Of a DNA stretch of 64,000 nt, positions 45,061-57,786 are shown one piece after another. The stretch spans positions 5,129,702-5,193,701 of the forward strand of contig ML679961.1 of the NCBI GenBank assembly GCA_007922225.1, read 5' to 3'. The notes beneath the pieces are model-generated. The model had not been told where the DNA came from, did no database searches, and was given only the letters and a program-made list of their open reading frames with translations. The first letter of the stretch is position 1. The number at the start of each line of letters is the position of its first letter. Source of the stretch: Emydura subglobosa. Lineage: Eukaryota; Chordata; Testudines; Chelidae. Made by a program: the position numbers and the translations under genes.

Positions 45061-47404
45061 GCCTCATTTCCTAGGCATAGAAAGTCTTTTGTAAGGAGAC
45101 AAAGTCCCCCAAATACAGTAAGCATGAAATGGCATTTAAAGTCCCAAAGGGACTGGAGATTTACTCCGGTTAGAAGCTTAATAGAGAACAATCCCGCATA
45201 AAGCAGACCGGGGCAAGGTGGGAAATAAAATGTAGACTTCAGTTTCCTAGACAAAAAGAATATTCTTTAAGCCTTTCACTGGGGACTCTTTGCTTTTGTA
45301 TGAATTTCCCTTTTTTAAATAAAAAACAAACACCTCACAATTTATGTTTTCCTTTTATCACTTTTAACTTAAGGCACCTCTTTTTGTCATGTCCCTTAGA
45401 TCTTCTGTTATGCTGATTGTGGAACACTAGATCTGAAGCTAACAGGGAGGGTTTAATCATGAAATGCCACAAATAGGTTCACTATTTGTTTTAAAGCTAT
45501 AAACCAAGATTTACCACTTTTCTGCACTGGTTACTTTTTCTAAGCTTCATCCACACTCAGATGGAAAAAACGACCAGTTCTGCAATATTTATAGAATGCA
45601 ACTTGCTTTCTATAATAATTGTAAAGAAGGTTGTGGCTAGTAGGTACTAAAGTGAGGAACTACAGGGCAAAATGTCCGAAACTAAACACCCAACCTGCAC
45701 CTATTAACACTGCATTTGTATATGTGCAGCGTTCATTTGCACCCGCAAAACCTACCTTGGAGTGCAAACAAGTGTTTGCATGTGCAAATGTGTATGGGTG
45801 CATTTTTGTGGGTGCAAATGGGCCTTAACTTTTCAAAAAACGTCTGTTTTTTCTGATTAAAGATCCTGGCTATGTGTAACCTAGCACAAGGAGATGGGGT
45901 TCAATTAGAACCCTTATCTTCTGATGCTACACTTGAGAAGCAGTGGAGAAAGTTTTGGTCTAGCAAGGAGGAAGACCGAAAGTCTGCAATGTGATTTAGC
46001 CAATGCTGTTTTTCCCCCAATTGTAACCGAAAACATTTCAAAGCATTTTCTATTATAATGCCCAAACCGGTGGAGAAATCAGGGTTAAAACATTCAAAAG
46101 TCGGTGAGGGTTGTCAATAGAACTGAGGAAAACTGGAGAGAATTGCCCCCTCCCCAACTAATATTTGTCACCAATTTGGTTTGCATGGTGTGAGTCCATT
46201 GCGCGCAGCAAAATGTCAGATGCACCAAAAGTTTCTGGTGGATCATTTCTGCACGATCCAATTTTGGCTCCAAAACTTAGTCTGGTCATCATTTTGCAGA
46301 GAAGTGTCTGGTAGTATTGGCCTGTGTAGAGAAGTGATGCAACGCACCCAGCCTCAGACCCCCATTTCCGATTGATTCGGAACGTAGGCACCTCAGTTGC
46401 TACTCCAGCCCCTGCTGTGACACAGTCTGTAAGAGGGGCTCAGGGTCAATGGAGACAGTGCAGATCCTATAGCCCCTCCCCCAGCCTGCCTCCGAATTCC
46501 CTTGTGCCCGGGACTATTTCGGCTCAGCAGCTTGTTGCACAGAGTGCTGTGGTTGCGATGTGCTGCACTGGATGTCGTTTGATGACAGCTGACCCTCGAT
46601 ATCAGGGGCGATTGGACCCAAGCAGCAGCATCCATGCTTGTGACAGCACTGGAGTTGGCTCAGGGACCGAGGTTCCTTCACCTCCCCTATTCCACAGCTT
46701 CTGAGGGTGACCGAGCCTCGAAGCAGGCTGGGGTAATCCTCAGAGCTGCCTTAAGTCGTGCACCAGCTGCCATGACCTGGAAGTTGGGGGTGATTACCCG
46801 GGCCAAGCCACCTCATATTTGAGATTAGCCCTCCTGCCTCCTGGACCACTGCTCTTCCAGATCTGAACTCTTGGAATTGCCAATGCTGCTGGAGTGCAAC
46901 GTGACGATTTGGTACTTCATCCTGGTCTGTGTTTTACACACTAAAATAGCGTCAGTGAAACAGGGAGTTGCTCTTTACCCGAGATGTCCTTTTTGAAGCC
47001 TGGGAATCCCTGTAATGGGGCCAAGAAGCTAGTGGATCGTAAACCGAGTGGTGCACTTTGAACCACAGCCATGGCCTTTTGGGAAATGTAGTTTTGTTAC
47101 TACTGAATGGCCATTTTGTGGTAGGCATTTTTTGCTAGTTAAATTAAAGATGGTTGTGAGAATTTTTTTTTTTTAAATAAAAAAGGTTGATGAGTTACCA
47201 GGTCTGTCTGTAGCACATGTGAGTTAACTGGTGGTGTCTTTTGAATAAGGAGGAAAGTTTGGGACAGAGGTTATGGGTAATTGCCTTTAAAAGAAGACAA
47301 TTTGAGGGAGCAGAGGAGACCTTTATCAGAAGAGATTAAGCCCTGCTAAAGACAACATCGAACCAGGCAGAATCAGCAATAGGCTCCAGGAGTTCTAATT
47401 AGAA
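45061..47404. other. Intergenic, no gene recognised
   Basis: A segment at 45700-45830 is rich in "tgcaaa" and "gtgcaaatg" words, like 27045-27225. A 110-codon forward frame at 46372-46704 and others have no similarity. T and A runs lie at 47163-47185. Confidence 0.5.
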
Positions 47405-47870
47405 CTGGTCAACATTTTTATTGGTATTGATATTATTGACTTTTATTTCAGTGAAAAATGGCATTTTGACCAAAGAAAACCTTTTCTTTTAATTTTCTGT
47501 TTATGGTAAAAGTTGAAAAGCCACTTGGGGTTGGTCCTGCTTTGAGCAGGAGGTTGGACAGATGATCTCCTGAGCTCCCTGGGAACCCTGAATTCTATGA
47601 TTCTGTGATTCCAAACACCCAACACATTTCCTATTTTCAGCCAAAATTTTCAGTTTTTCATTTTTCAAACAACTTGCAAATGTTGACTGAAAACAAACAA
47701 ACAAACAAAAAAACCCCAAAACCCCTCAAAAATGGTTTCAGACAACTGAAAAAAATTGGGTTTCAGTTTTGGTTTTTCATTTAAAAACAAACAAGCAAAC
47801 AAAAAACCCCAGACGCTTCCCATCAAAAAAATAGTTGTATTTTTGACCAGCTCCACTATTAATGCTTGAT
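47405..47870. repeat. AT-rich dispersed repeat, interrupted by a CR1 end
   Basis: The A/T-rich text ("gtgaaaaatggcattttgac", "aattttcagtttttcatttt") is of the type described at 37140. It is broken at 47526-47611 by a short forward CR1 3' end and continues after it. A (caaa)n tract lies at about 47693-47712. Confidence 0.45.
47526..47611 (+). mobile_element. CR1 LINE 3' end, very short
   Basis: "tggggttggtcctgctttga" followed by "gcaggaggttggacagatga" and the terminal "aattctatgattctgtgatt" matches the last 85 bases of the CR1 subfamily at 29950-30042 and 42190-42272. It retains the typical terminal octamer-like repeat (ttctatgattctgtgatt). Confidence 0.88.
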
Positions 47871-48278
47871 TATACTTTATGTCAGCAGAGAAGCCATTAC
47901 ATTCGGTGGCAGGGATTTTGTTTGTTTGCTTCGGTAATGTTGGCCATTTGATTCTTCTCAGTTTAATATTTAAACTATGGAAATATTTGGGGTTTCCCCC
48001 CTTCCCTTTCTCCCCCCTTCTTCTATGGAGCTCTAATCCTTCCTCAGACTGTACCTTCATTGGTGGGATGTACTTTGTGTTCCAATGACTCCAAGAGCGA
48101 TGCTGGCTGGACCTTCATCTCCTGCTAGAACCACCCAAGCTGCACAGCTCAAAGGATAGGGACCAGCTAGAAATGCAGCTCACTGGCTCTTCAGGTTGGG
48201 ATTTGAGCAATAGGCCAACAACCTAAATTAGTCAAACACAGCCAGGTAGACATGGCAGAGCCTTTTTTGTGCCTTAAG

Positions 48279-48508
48279 GATAGGTCTACGCTGCATTAGA
48301 CACCAGCAGCTAGCTCGTACCAGTGGACTCGGGTTCAAGGGGCTGTTTAACTGAGGTGTAGATGTTTGGGTTTTTGGACATTCCCACCTCGCAGGGTCCC
48401 ACAGCCTGAACTTCTACAATGCAATGACGCAGCCCCTTAGCTTGAGCCCCACAAGCCTGAGTCAGTTGGCACGGGCCAGCCTGGTTTGTAATTGCAGTGT
48501 AGACGTCC
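48279..48508. mobile_element. MITE, second copy of the 17.7-kb family
   Basis: Ends are ggtctacgctgca (48283-48295) and tgcagtgtagacgtcc near 48493-48508. Interior phrases align in the same orientation with 17780-17960: "aggggctgtttaactgaggt", "agggtcccacagcctgaact", "cagccccttagcttgagccc" and "gcctgagtcagttggcacgg". Flanks ccttaag and cctaagt could be a decayed duplication. No coding capacity. Confidence 0.75.
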
Positions 48509-48599
48509 CCTAAGTCACATTTCTTGGTGCAGAAAAAATTCAAATGGAGTCCAGTACAATGGGGTCCTGATGCTCGATCATCATTATATGAGGACTTCA

Positions 48600-48722
48600 A
48601 TAACTCAGTCACAGGTTAGGGGTCTATTACAGGAGAGGTTCTGTGGCCTGCGTTGTGCAGGAGTCAGACTAGATGGTCATATTGGTCCCTTCTGACCTTA
48701 AAGTCCATGAGTCTATATTATG
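48600..48722 (+). mobile_element. CR1-like LINE 3' end
   Basis: "gcaggagtcagactagatgg", "ggtcccttctgaccttaaag" and "tccatgagtctat" form the terminus of a CR1-type LINE, the same kind as at 12641-12785. Confidence 0.8.
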
Positions 48723-50540
48723 GGAATGCTTCAGAACCTCAGATAATAAAGAACAATGATCATTTCCTGGTTCTTCAGTGAACTATCCCAAACACTCACT
48801 CTCATAACCATCTGCTCTCTGTCCAATGAAATTCTCTCACCTTCCTCTTTAACATTCGCTCATAAAAGGATTGTATGTATTGTTCTAGCACTCAGAAGCC
48901 CCAAACAAGAACTGGGACTAAGAACTGGATGAACAAGTTGCCCAACTCTATTCAGTACCCCATTATGCTAAGAGCTATATACACATGTAATAAAAGACCC
49001 CATTGATTCCATTTTTCATAGTTAATTTGTATGAGATCACTTCCCCTCTGCTTAAATCCTTCTTTACAAATCCTTAATTCTGTGTTTCTGCTTCCCAAAA
49101 AATCTAAAATCCTTCTAAAAAAGAGTTAGAAGGAGATGAGAAACTGGGCAGAGAAACTCAGCATTTCAAGATAGATTCTGTTGTGCTTCCCAAACGTTAT
49201 AGATAGCTACTGCGTTTGAAGCCTATGTTTCAAAATGCCGTTGAAGACACAGAGGAAAGAATTTAACTTGCCTGCCATTATCTGGGGCTGTTGGATTCAC
49301 GCAGAATAAATGGATTCGTCCATTCTCATTAGAAGAAAAGCTTCTTCTAATGAAATAGCCCACCTATTACATTAATACTAATCACAATAATAATTTTAGG
49401 CCCTTCGCCCACGTAAACATACTGTTCATAGGATTATCAACGTCATTCCTAGCCATCTCCCCTGGGTTTGGATTTTAGCCACAAGTGTTGTATGAGAAAT
49501 CACGGCTTATATACTCCACGTATCTTGTAGTTGCACTAGAGAAGCCATAACTAGTTATTGAGGCCATATCAGCAGCAAACAGTGGTTGCCAGATTATGAT
49601 ACCCTTAATCATGCTGAAGAACACCTAATGTCACAAATAGTCGACTGAAATCAACAGACTGTTTGAAGGAAAAAAATACTCTTCAGTGTAGGGTATCAGT
49701 CTGACCCTGACTGGGAAAGAATTAATACCCCCCACTTCCCAATCTAGCCAATAAACAACTAGCCAAAGGCATTGTCTATTAATGTATATGATTTACGTTT
49801 GGAAACTAGAACCAGGATTAAAATTTAGCAGAGGGAGAGCATTTAATAAGAAAAGTGCTAACTAGTGGTGTACACATCGGTTAGGAAAACAAGGATGTTT
49901 TCTACTGACAAAGCATTCTGTTTACTCAATCACAGGAGGCAGCAAATGCTCAAAACAGACAAACATTAAACTGGATTTGAATTGGTTTTAGATTATCTGG
50001 AGGGGGCGGGGAATGCAAAAAGCTGTTTTATGGAATGTGAAGCAGGCGGCGGTGGGAAGAAGGAGATGCAAGGAAACAGCGGAGTGGGAAAGCACAGTTA
50101 TCAGCCAATTATCTTTCACCCAAATGAAAAGGAAATCACTAAGAGTCCACCTTGAAACACAAAGCCTGGAAACCGATTGACAAAGAAATCCTCATGTTGT
50201 TTCACGAGTCAACGCAGCTAGAGAGCTATAGTTTCCAAGAGCGTGCCTCTGTCTTACAATCTAGCCAAACAAAGATGCCATTCTTATACAAGAGATAAAG
50301 AACAGACTGAGCTACTCTGGATTTAAAACCCTGTAACCACCTGCCCACATGCACACCATAATCATTTCAGCTGCCCTATTGGAGCAAAACAAAAGAATTG
50401 AAAGAGATGTTACCCAAAGATGTTATCAGGGGCCGATCCAAAGTCAATGGGAAAAGCCTCACTGGTTTCACAGCACTCTGAATTAGAGAGAAAATCCCAA
50501 AGGATAGGAAACAATGTCACAAGAGTGTAAATTGTAACAC
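48723..50540. other. Intergenic, nothing recognised
   Basis: No gene or transposon end identified, apart from a short palindromic-repeat-like segment at 50428-50480 ("ggggccgatccaaagtcaat"). Confidence 0.5.
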
Positions 50541-50662
50541 CTTAGATTGTAAGATCCGTGGGGCAGAGACCATCTTTTTTGTGTGTTTGTACAGCACCTA
50601 GCACAACAGGATCTTGGTCTCTGATTAGGCACTGCTGCAATAAACATATTTATATTTCAGCA
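50541..50662 (+). mobile_element. SINE tail
   Basis: "cttagattgtaagatccgtg" then "gggcagagaccatctttttt" and "tgtacagcacctagcacaac" are the tail of the SINE family, closely parallel to 40737-40872. It ends in an AT-rich stretch. Confidence 0.85.
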
Positions 50663-51322
50663 TGGTACAAATAAGTATTATCATTATTCAGTCAGTGTCA
50701 ATTGAAATAGAAAAAGCTCAAGTTCTCTGCACAAATAAACCAACATAGAGCATACAATGGCACTACAAACCCACAGATCTCTAGGTTGTAGGAGACGGTA
50801 AGAAACCCTGCCTGGCTATAGTATTGTCAGAATGCATTTTCATTACACTAAAAGCTTAGGAAACTAATGCCAAAGAGGGTTAAAGAGGATTAGAAGCATT
50901 CTTTTCTTCATAACATATAACTGAATTGTTATTCAAAAAAGAGAGGACACTGTTTAATACATCACCCTGGCTCTCAAGTTCCCTACCATGCCTAGGTAGG
51001 AACAGATAAGATTGGGATGCACTTTAGACAGCATTTTAGTGGAGAGATAAGGGACCTGATTCTGATTTCACTTACACCGGTGGAGATCAGAAGTAATAGC
51101 ACTGAAACCAATTCTTCACTAGCATGCATGACAGCATTATGCCTCAGGCAGTGATCAGCTTGCCCCCAAGTGCAGTAGCTAAGGAGATCCCTTTGATCTG
51201 CAGTTCTCTGTAAATTTTTAGGGGGCGATTCCGGGTTTTGTCTCACCCAGAAGAAAATTAGAGGGAATAATTAGCTGCTCTGCCTTTAATAAGAATAGTT
51301 GGGGAAAAATAACTGCGCTGAT
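50663..51322. other. Intergenic with a palindromic dispersed segment
   Basis: 51052-51110 ("acctgattctgatttcactt", "acaccggtggagatcagaag") resembles half of a dispersed palindromic repeat also hinted at 25885 and 56045. Nothing else recognised. Confidence 0.45.
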
Positions 51323-51435
51323 GTTACAGCAGTGCCTGGAGCTCCAGCCAGAGATTAGGGTCCCGTTGTTCTAGGTGCTGTCCATTCATGCTGTAAAGAG
51401 ACAGCTGCTGCCTGAGCTCACAATCTAGCAGAGAA
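51323..51435 (-). mobile_element. SINE tail, reverse
   Basis: The + strand reads "gttacagcagtgcctggagc", "attagggtcccgttgttcta", "ggtgctgtccattcatgctg" and "ctcacaatctagcagag", the antisense of the SINE tail in order. Confidence 0.75.
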
Positions 51436-54400
51436 CGGCTGAGTTGTGACTTCAGTGGAACGACTTGCATGCGTGAGAGTTTCAGAACAGGGCCCCGTCT
51501 GCCGTATTTCACCTTCTCTTACAGCCCTGCTCTTATTGACTGGGCCAACACTAGGAGACGGGGAATGGCCTCATTTCAAATTGAGTTCTGGCATGCCAGC
51601 AAGGCAACGACTGACTGATAAATCAGCACATAAGGAAGCAACACACCCGCCACTGATTAATCATGCTCAGTTTTACTGAACGTTGTGTGCGTGTAACTGT
51701 CTTCATTTCAGCTGGGTTTTTTCCCCCCCAAAGTATTATCTGTGCTGTACCATTAGTGTTCTGAGTGTAGGTAAGGGGAAAATGCATTAAGTGTGAAATA
51801 CCCACAAGCAGGGAGACAGCTGGGGGAGAAGTGGTTTTTCAGCTCTTGGGAGAAGGGGCGGAGAAGAATTCCAGCTGAAAGTGACATTTCCTTGTCTTCT
51901 CTTCCTGTCTGATTCAGTGTCCCCTGAAGAACTCAGTGATGTTGCCTGAGGGCATCTACCAGGCAGTCTGACAAACAGGCTTTAGGGAACAGGTTACTAG
52001 TTATGTCTACATGGGTGGTTGAAGTCAAAAAGCATAAAGCATGGCTAAGTCCATACTGAGTGGATATTTGCGCATTTTTCTCCCGGGGAGCCTAATATAA
52101 ATTATTTGAACTTGCAGGTTTTGCCCACCATAGAAAGGAAATCTAGAGGAACTCTGAAGAATCTAGTCCATAAAAAGTGAGTTATCTTTCCACGCTACTG
52201 TTGCAGGGTCGGTTGAAGAGAGAGATTGAGCCGGGTGGAGTGATAAGGAGTGTTATTCGGTTACAGCTTTTAGTCCACTCGTTTCCTTTGCCTCGTGACC
52301 AACAAAGTGAGCCCCGCGTTCACCACTTTACAACTTTGTATCTAAAATAATGTGTAAATACACACACTTCTACAACACCTCATCACATCCCTATTTGGTG
52401 ACATAAATGGTTGTAAAATGAATATTAATGGCTATAGGAGGCATATAACTATATCCGCCCATTTGTTATTTATCACTTCACTTGCGTGGCAGATGCATTT
52501 TTGCCGTGAATTTGGCTATCTTGACAGCAGGAATGACCATAAATCTCCTCAACGAACCAACTGCAAGGGAAGAACAAAGGGGAGAGATCCTGAGCTTTTT
52601 CTAACAGGCATGCTGCCTGAGAAAGCACTTCTCATCCCCCTCTTCATCTAGATAGTGAGGGAAGGAATAGAAAGAGGGGGACATTATAACCGTGTTACCA
52701 TGGTACCCCTCCCTCACTCCAAGGCGAGGAAATTGCTGTGGTTTGCACATGATTATTGCTTGTATTTACATGGCCTTTTTAGCCCAAGTCAGGGGTCCCG
52801 CGGAGCACAATTCATGTCCAAAGCCTGGGCCCAACGCCCAGCCTCCCAGGAATGTGGCCCAGCGCTGACATCCTCTGTCCCCGCGCCCACAGCTACGTTA
52901 ACAAGGCAGTGTTGTACAAAGGGTACCGCTGGGGGCTGGATGCTAAACGTTTTAAATAGTCTTCTCCAGCCTGCTGCTTCCTGTGATCCCTCCTGCAAAG
53001 AGAGGTGGAGGGGAGAGAAAAGCACCCTTCCATGTGAGTAGTGCTCATGGAGGTCAGGTGCATGATGTTACAGACGTTCAAGGTTTACAGTGTCGGGGTC
53101 TGGGTTTGTAAAGGACAGCAGTATTGTATCAGCAGTGCTGGGGAAAATAGCGGCCCAGGAGTAGGCATGCTGTGATGCGCAGTCTGACGAGCAGCGTCTC
53201 TCCTAGTCAGCAAGGAGATCTACCAGCACACCGTCTGTGATTGCTAAAAGAGCGCAAATGCAGAGGCAGCCCCGTGCGAACTGCTCAAGTTCTCCTTGTT
53301 CCAGTGATGTCACACTCCCGTACCTAGCTGGTCAACGAGCCAATTGAGCAGACCGTCCCACCTTCAGACTCTTAGCTAGGCCCTTCCGGGGCGCCCATCA
53401 TCACTGCAGTACCGCATCCTCCTGTGGGTGCCCACTTGTCTCCGGTTGCCAGGCTACGCGGGGTCCTCCGCTCCGGCACCCCCCCTTGTTCTCTCCCTCT
53501 GCCCTGCAACCTCCTTTCCTAGCCTTCTTCTTCTCCCCACTCCTCCTCTGGGCATTCGGTGGCTTGGCTCTCTGGACAAGTCGGATGAAGGCCTAACCCC
53601 GCACTTTGCCCCAGAGTAACAAAAACAAGTCCAAAGGGAAGCCCAAACAAATCTTAAAAGTAAGAGCCCGTCCGCCCCTCTCACCCCTCATCATAATTCC
53701 CTAGTGGGCCCGACCTCAGGGATTCCCTGGCCCCTGTCGAGATCAGCCTTCCCCAACGCCTGTTTGCGCTCTTCACCAGAGACCTGTCTCCTCTGCAGTC
53801 TCCCCCCACCTGAGCGCCCTCAGTCAACTTATAAGTCCTACCTCTGCTTCCTCTGGCCGGGAGGCGACTGGTTAATGGCCAGCCCGGTGCAGAGCACACC
53901 TCAGTAAGGTTCTTTCCCTTGCCTTGCAGGTGATGGCGGGGGGAGGGAGGGGGAAGCCCCATGACAACGTCCCATAACTTCGCCTCTCCTCACCGCAGCC
54001 CTGTGAGGTGGGGGAAGTGTAGGCTGTTGGTCTGGGGGAAGAACCAGCTGTGTCCACATCTGTCCTGACCCCTGGCCTCACGGCTTTGTTTATTCTTCCA
54101 AATGCAAAATGGAAATGGCAACGTAAAGGAAAGGTCCTGCTTTCCTCTGTCGGCTCCCCACCCTCCGGCGGCATGTTACTGAGGGTCTTTCCTCAGCCCA
54201 GGCACCTCCCCTGGGCTTCTCACCTCACTCCTGTTTCTCTTCTTCCATTTGTTCCCCCATGTACTCACGTGTGGCCTGGGCTCAGCAGTTCCTCCCTTTT
54301 CACCGCGGTTGGGCCTAGGCCTGCCTGTCCCGGATCTGCAAATAGTCCACAGGGCCTCCCACCTTCCCTGGGCTCCACCATGCTGTCAGCAGCTTGGGGT

Positions 54401-54494
54401 CAACAGGCGCTGCCCAGCTGGGTCCGATAACTCCTAGCGCCTGCCTGCCAGGGTCCTTCCCAGCCCCTCTGGCCCGCCAAGGGGTAGGAACGGT
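51436..54494. other. Intergenic, C+T-rich stretch at 53.4-54.5 kb
   Basis: 53370-54480 is GC-rich and strongly C+T-biased on the + strand, with frames up to 126 codons that look like by-products of the missing stops. No gene motif, CpG-island promoter structure or repeat terminus is clear enough to name. 52000-52090 has "ttatgtctacatgggtgg", faintly like the MITE family at 17.7 kb. Confidence 0.45.
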
Positions 54495-54850
54495 GATTTG
54501 AAATAGTACCTCATCTTGCAGATGGGGAACTGAGCCACTCAGAGGTTTAGGGCCAGGCTCTCACAACTCCTCTGCCATCCGTGTTTGGGGCTAGGTTTTC
54601 ATACAAGTTCAGCTTCCAGTCTGGAGACCAAAACGAGTGGCCACAGTTTCAAAGGAGCTCAGCTTATTTTGGTCCCTAACTGGGAGCTGGACTCATATGA
54701 AAACCTCACTCCAAATGTGGGTGCTACCCATTAAAAAATCTGGGGCTATGGGGCTTCCTGAGGTCCCCCAGCCCGTCAATGGAAGAGCTGGGAACACAGC
54801 CCAGACCTCCCATGCACCATCCACAAGACCATGCTACTCCTCCGTAGCCT
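54495..54850 (-). mobile_element. SINE remnants, reverse, in two pieces
   Basis: 54518-54550 ("cttgcagatggggaactgag") resembles the centre, and 54775-54845 ("cgtcaatggaagagctggga", "cccagacctcccatgcacca") the antisense head region. Unrelated sequence separates them. A weak call. Confidence 0.4.
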
Positions 54851-56157
54851 GGAGAAGTCACTTCATGCTCACAGTCTCCCCCACCCACAACAAATTCCCA
54901 CAGGCTCATATCTTGACATTTTCTACTGGCTGTCTTAAGAGTGGAGTCTTCTTTCTTTTTTTTAATCTGGGGTCTACGCTTATTGTTGAGGCACAGCTGG
55001 GTACTACTGTAATAAATGAGCTAAGGCAAATGCATTGTGGACCCTATCAATCTGCTATTTATAAAAGAGTGAACTTCCTGAGGTTCACCTGGCTGGACTG
55101 ATTTCTGAGACAGTTCAGCATGTTATTCCAGAGCTCTCCCATGCCAGGTAGCCGCAGAGACATTTCGAAGGTGATTATCCTCGTGCTATTGCTCATGTCT
55201 GGCTATATAGCAACACATCTCTCACGGTGTGACACTCTTCCTAGTAAAAATGAAAGAAGACAACCAGCAGGATGCCAGGGAGAGATTAAGTGTCCAACAT
55301 ACCAATGAGACACTTCTGCTGTGTAACTAGCATGGGCCTCGGTTACTTCAGAAAGACTGGTGAGAGATCATTAAAATAAAAAGCCCACACCTGTATTTAG
55401 TTTGCAAGGGCAGCGCTATCATTTAAATGACACTTCTTGTTTAAAAAACGTAGCATTGAAAAGTATCTTGGTCTAGGGTTGAGTGTTCACACTGTGAAAT
55501 CCCCCAGCCCTTGAATGCCAGCCTCCAACCCTTCAGAGGAGTCCAATTCTCAGTCTAATCATGTGAGATTTACTGGCGAACCAGGGAGCGCTAATTAAAA
55601 TGCTCACACTTGAAGCAAATGCCATTTCACTCCTTTTTCCCCTCCCTAGTCCCTTTTCATCTGCCCCCTCCGTAGCTCTGCATTTCTCGCTCTAGGGCTG
55701 GAGGAGGAGTTGTTTTGATCAGTCTCACTTCTAAGGCTCAGCTTTCCCTCTGGGTGGCTCAACCACATGTGGCTCTGACATGATAGGCTTAGAGGGCATC
55801 TCTACACCATGGGCCTCAAAGGCCAAGTGCTACTATAATGTTAATAACTTGCTGGCCCTGCTTTTTCTTCCAAAGGCTGCAAACTGGACACACATCATTG
55901 CAGAGACAAGACAAGTGTTTTAGTTCCGGGGTCCTGGAAATTAAGTTGTTTTCCAAAACGGGGCTGTTCAGAAAGCAGCGTCGTCAGTCAGCCCGTTTAG
56001 CACATCCTTTTTTTTGTTACCCCCACCCCACTGTAGGGCCACATCCTCAGCGAGTGTAAATCAGCACAATCCCATTTTAGCCAATGGATCTACACCCGTT
56101 CACAGTCCCTGAAGATGCACATCCTCTCTTTGTCGGTGTGGGTTGGCATATAATTAT
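54851..56157. other. Intergenic, nothing firm
   Basis: No gene recognised. 56045-56110 has "cgagtgtaaatcagcac" and "ggatctacacccgttcac", like the palindromic segment at 51052. Confidence 0.5.
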
Positions 56158-56272
56158 CAGTGCTAACACAGAAAGACCCAATGGAGATCAGGACCCCAGT
56201 GGCTAGGCGCTGCTTGTAGACATGCTCTTCTTCCCCAAGAGATTACACAAACTTTATAATCCTAGGGAATTT
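56158..56272 (-). mobile_element. SINE tail, reverse
   Basis: "cagtgctaacacagaaagac", "gagatcaggaccccagtggc", "taggcgctgcttgtagacat" and "ccccaagagattacacaaac" are the antisense SINE tail in order. Confidence 0.65.
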
Positions 56273-57210
56273 CTGAAGGCTCCCAGGTTCTCTTTTTTAA
56301 CCTTAAAATACAAATGAAACTCATGTATATTTTTCGTGCCATTTGTCTCCATGGATTGCTGTGGAACTTAGGCGGTCACATTTTGACCTTAGCAACCTTC
56401 CTTCAGTCCTCTTGGTGGTACAGTGGACTTGCTTCCAGCCCCTCACTCCACCCCCCATCACCACTACCTTTGAGTTCAGGACATGCCTGATCTATTTTAA
56501 AACAAATCATTTTGGGTAGCTTTCGCATCAGCCTCAATTCAAGGATATAAAACTGAACATAATTTCAATAGGCTCTTCTTATCTAACCCATTCTAGTCAC
56601 CAGAGATAATCTTCTTATGAACTCAAGGTCAGATGGAGGCTGGGAAAACAGCTGGCTACAAAACAAAAACTCCAAACAAACTCAACTTCTGTCCCTGTGA
56701 TGTGGAAGGTTTCAAAGCACCCCACATGTCCCCAATGGGCTGCGTGTGCCAGAACAGAGCTTTGTTGTTCCAAGAGGTCTGGGCGGATGGTACCAGCTAA
56801 CCTAGCTGGAACATACTCAGTATCTGGCATATTTTTAATTCACATCTTGAAAGAAAAGACTAGCCAATGACCCGATCTGTTGTCTTTTTCAGGGGTGATG
56901 TTTTGAAAGAGTATCTTGAGTGCCTATGTACACGCAGAATATAGCCAAGCAGTGCAGAGTTTAATCAAGGGGTGGATTTATCTTATGTCAACAAGACAGC
57001 CAGATGGCAGTTTTGAGCAGCACAACAGGAGACCTTTGTAATCCTCTGGGGGCAAAGGAGAAGGCCTTTTATTCTTCCCTGCTTTGTATTACAGTCCATC
57101 GGCCCTATGTTGAGTGAGAAGGGAATAGTAATAGCCCTCCAAACCACCGACTAGGAATGTGAATGGACCCTTGTATTGGGCTTTGTATTCGGAGTCTGCA
57201 CCTCTGTTAC
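56273..57210. other. Intergenic, nothing recognised
   Basis: No coding exon or repeat terminus identified. Confidence 0.5.
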
Positions 57211-57312
57211 TCATTATGTGTATTACAGTAGCACAAGATTTGTGCAAGGTGCTGTACAAACACATAGGAAGGGACAAAGCCTGCCCCAAAATCCTTACCA
57301 TCTAAATAGACA
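57211..57312 (-). mobile_element. SINE tail, reverse
   Basis: "tgtgtattacagtagcacaa", "caaggtgctgtacaaacaca" and "cctgccccaaaatccttacc" then "atctaaatagac" are the antisense tail of the SINE family. Part of the middle is deleted. Confidence 0.75.
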
Positions 57313-57608
57313 AAGGGTGCGTGGAGCACACTGTGCCTCCACTGACTATGTTGTCTCTGCCTTGGGGCTTTTTCTGAAATTCTGGCAGCTGTTGGACATC
57401 TCTTATCCATAGCCTCGCACGGGTGACGTGGGGAAAAAACTGCAGTAGGAAAAAGGGGCATGGTCACAGCAAAAAGGGCCCTACCACCCCTCTCTGCCGA
57501 GCTCTTTCCAGAGCTGCAACAAGCTGCATTCTTAGCAGAGTAAAATATCCCAGCTTTAAAATGAGAAGTTCCATACAGCCCAGCAGAAAAGGGAGGAGGA
57601 AGTGTTAG

Positions 57609-57786
57609 GGTAGGTCTCCACGGCAGAGTTAACCTGGGCTGGTACATGGGGGTTGCCCCAAACCTCCCTGACATCAACACACAAAAGGCTGTTACTCAGA
57701 TTTGGTGGTGCTTCCACTCCAGGTTGGCTGGTCTGCCAGGGGTGTGGGATCTGCTTTTACTTTGCAGTGAAGATGCAGGCTAAATC
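57609..57786. mobile_element. Probable MITE related to the 17.7-kb family
   Basis: The left end ggtaggtctccacggcagag with "ttaacc" and the right end "ctttgcagtgaagatgcagg" are imperfect inverted repeats of the same kind as catgtctacactgcaa. No clear target duplication and no coding capacity. Confidence 0.5.
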
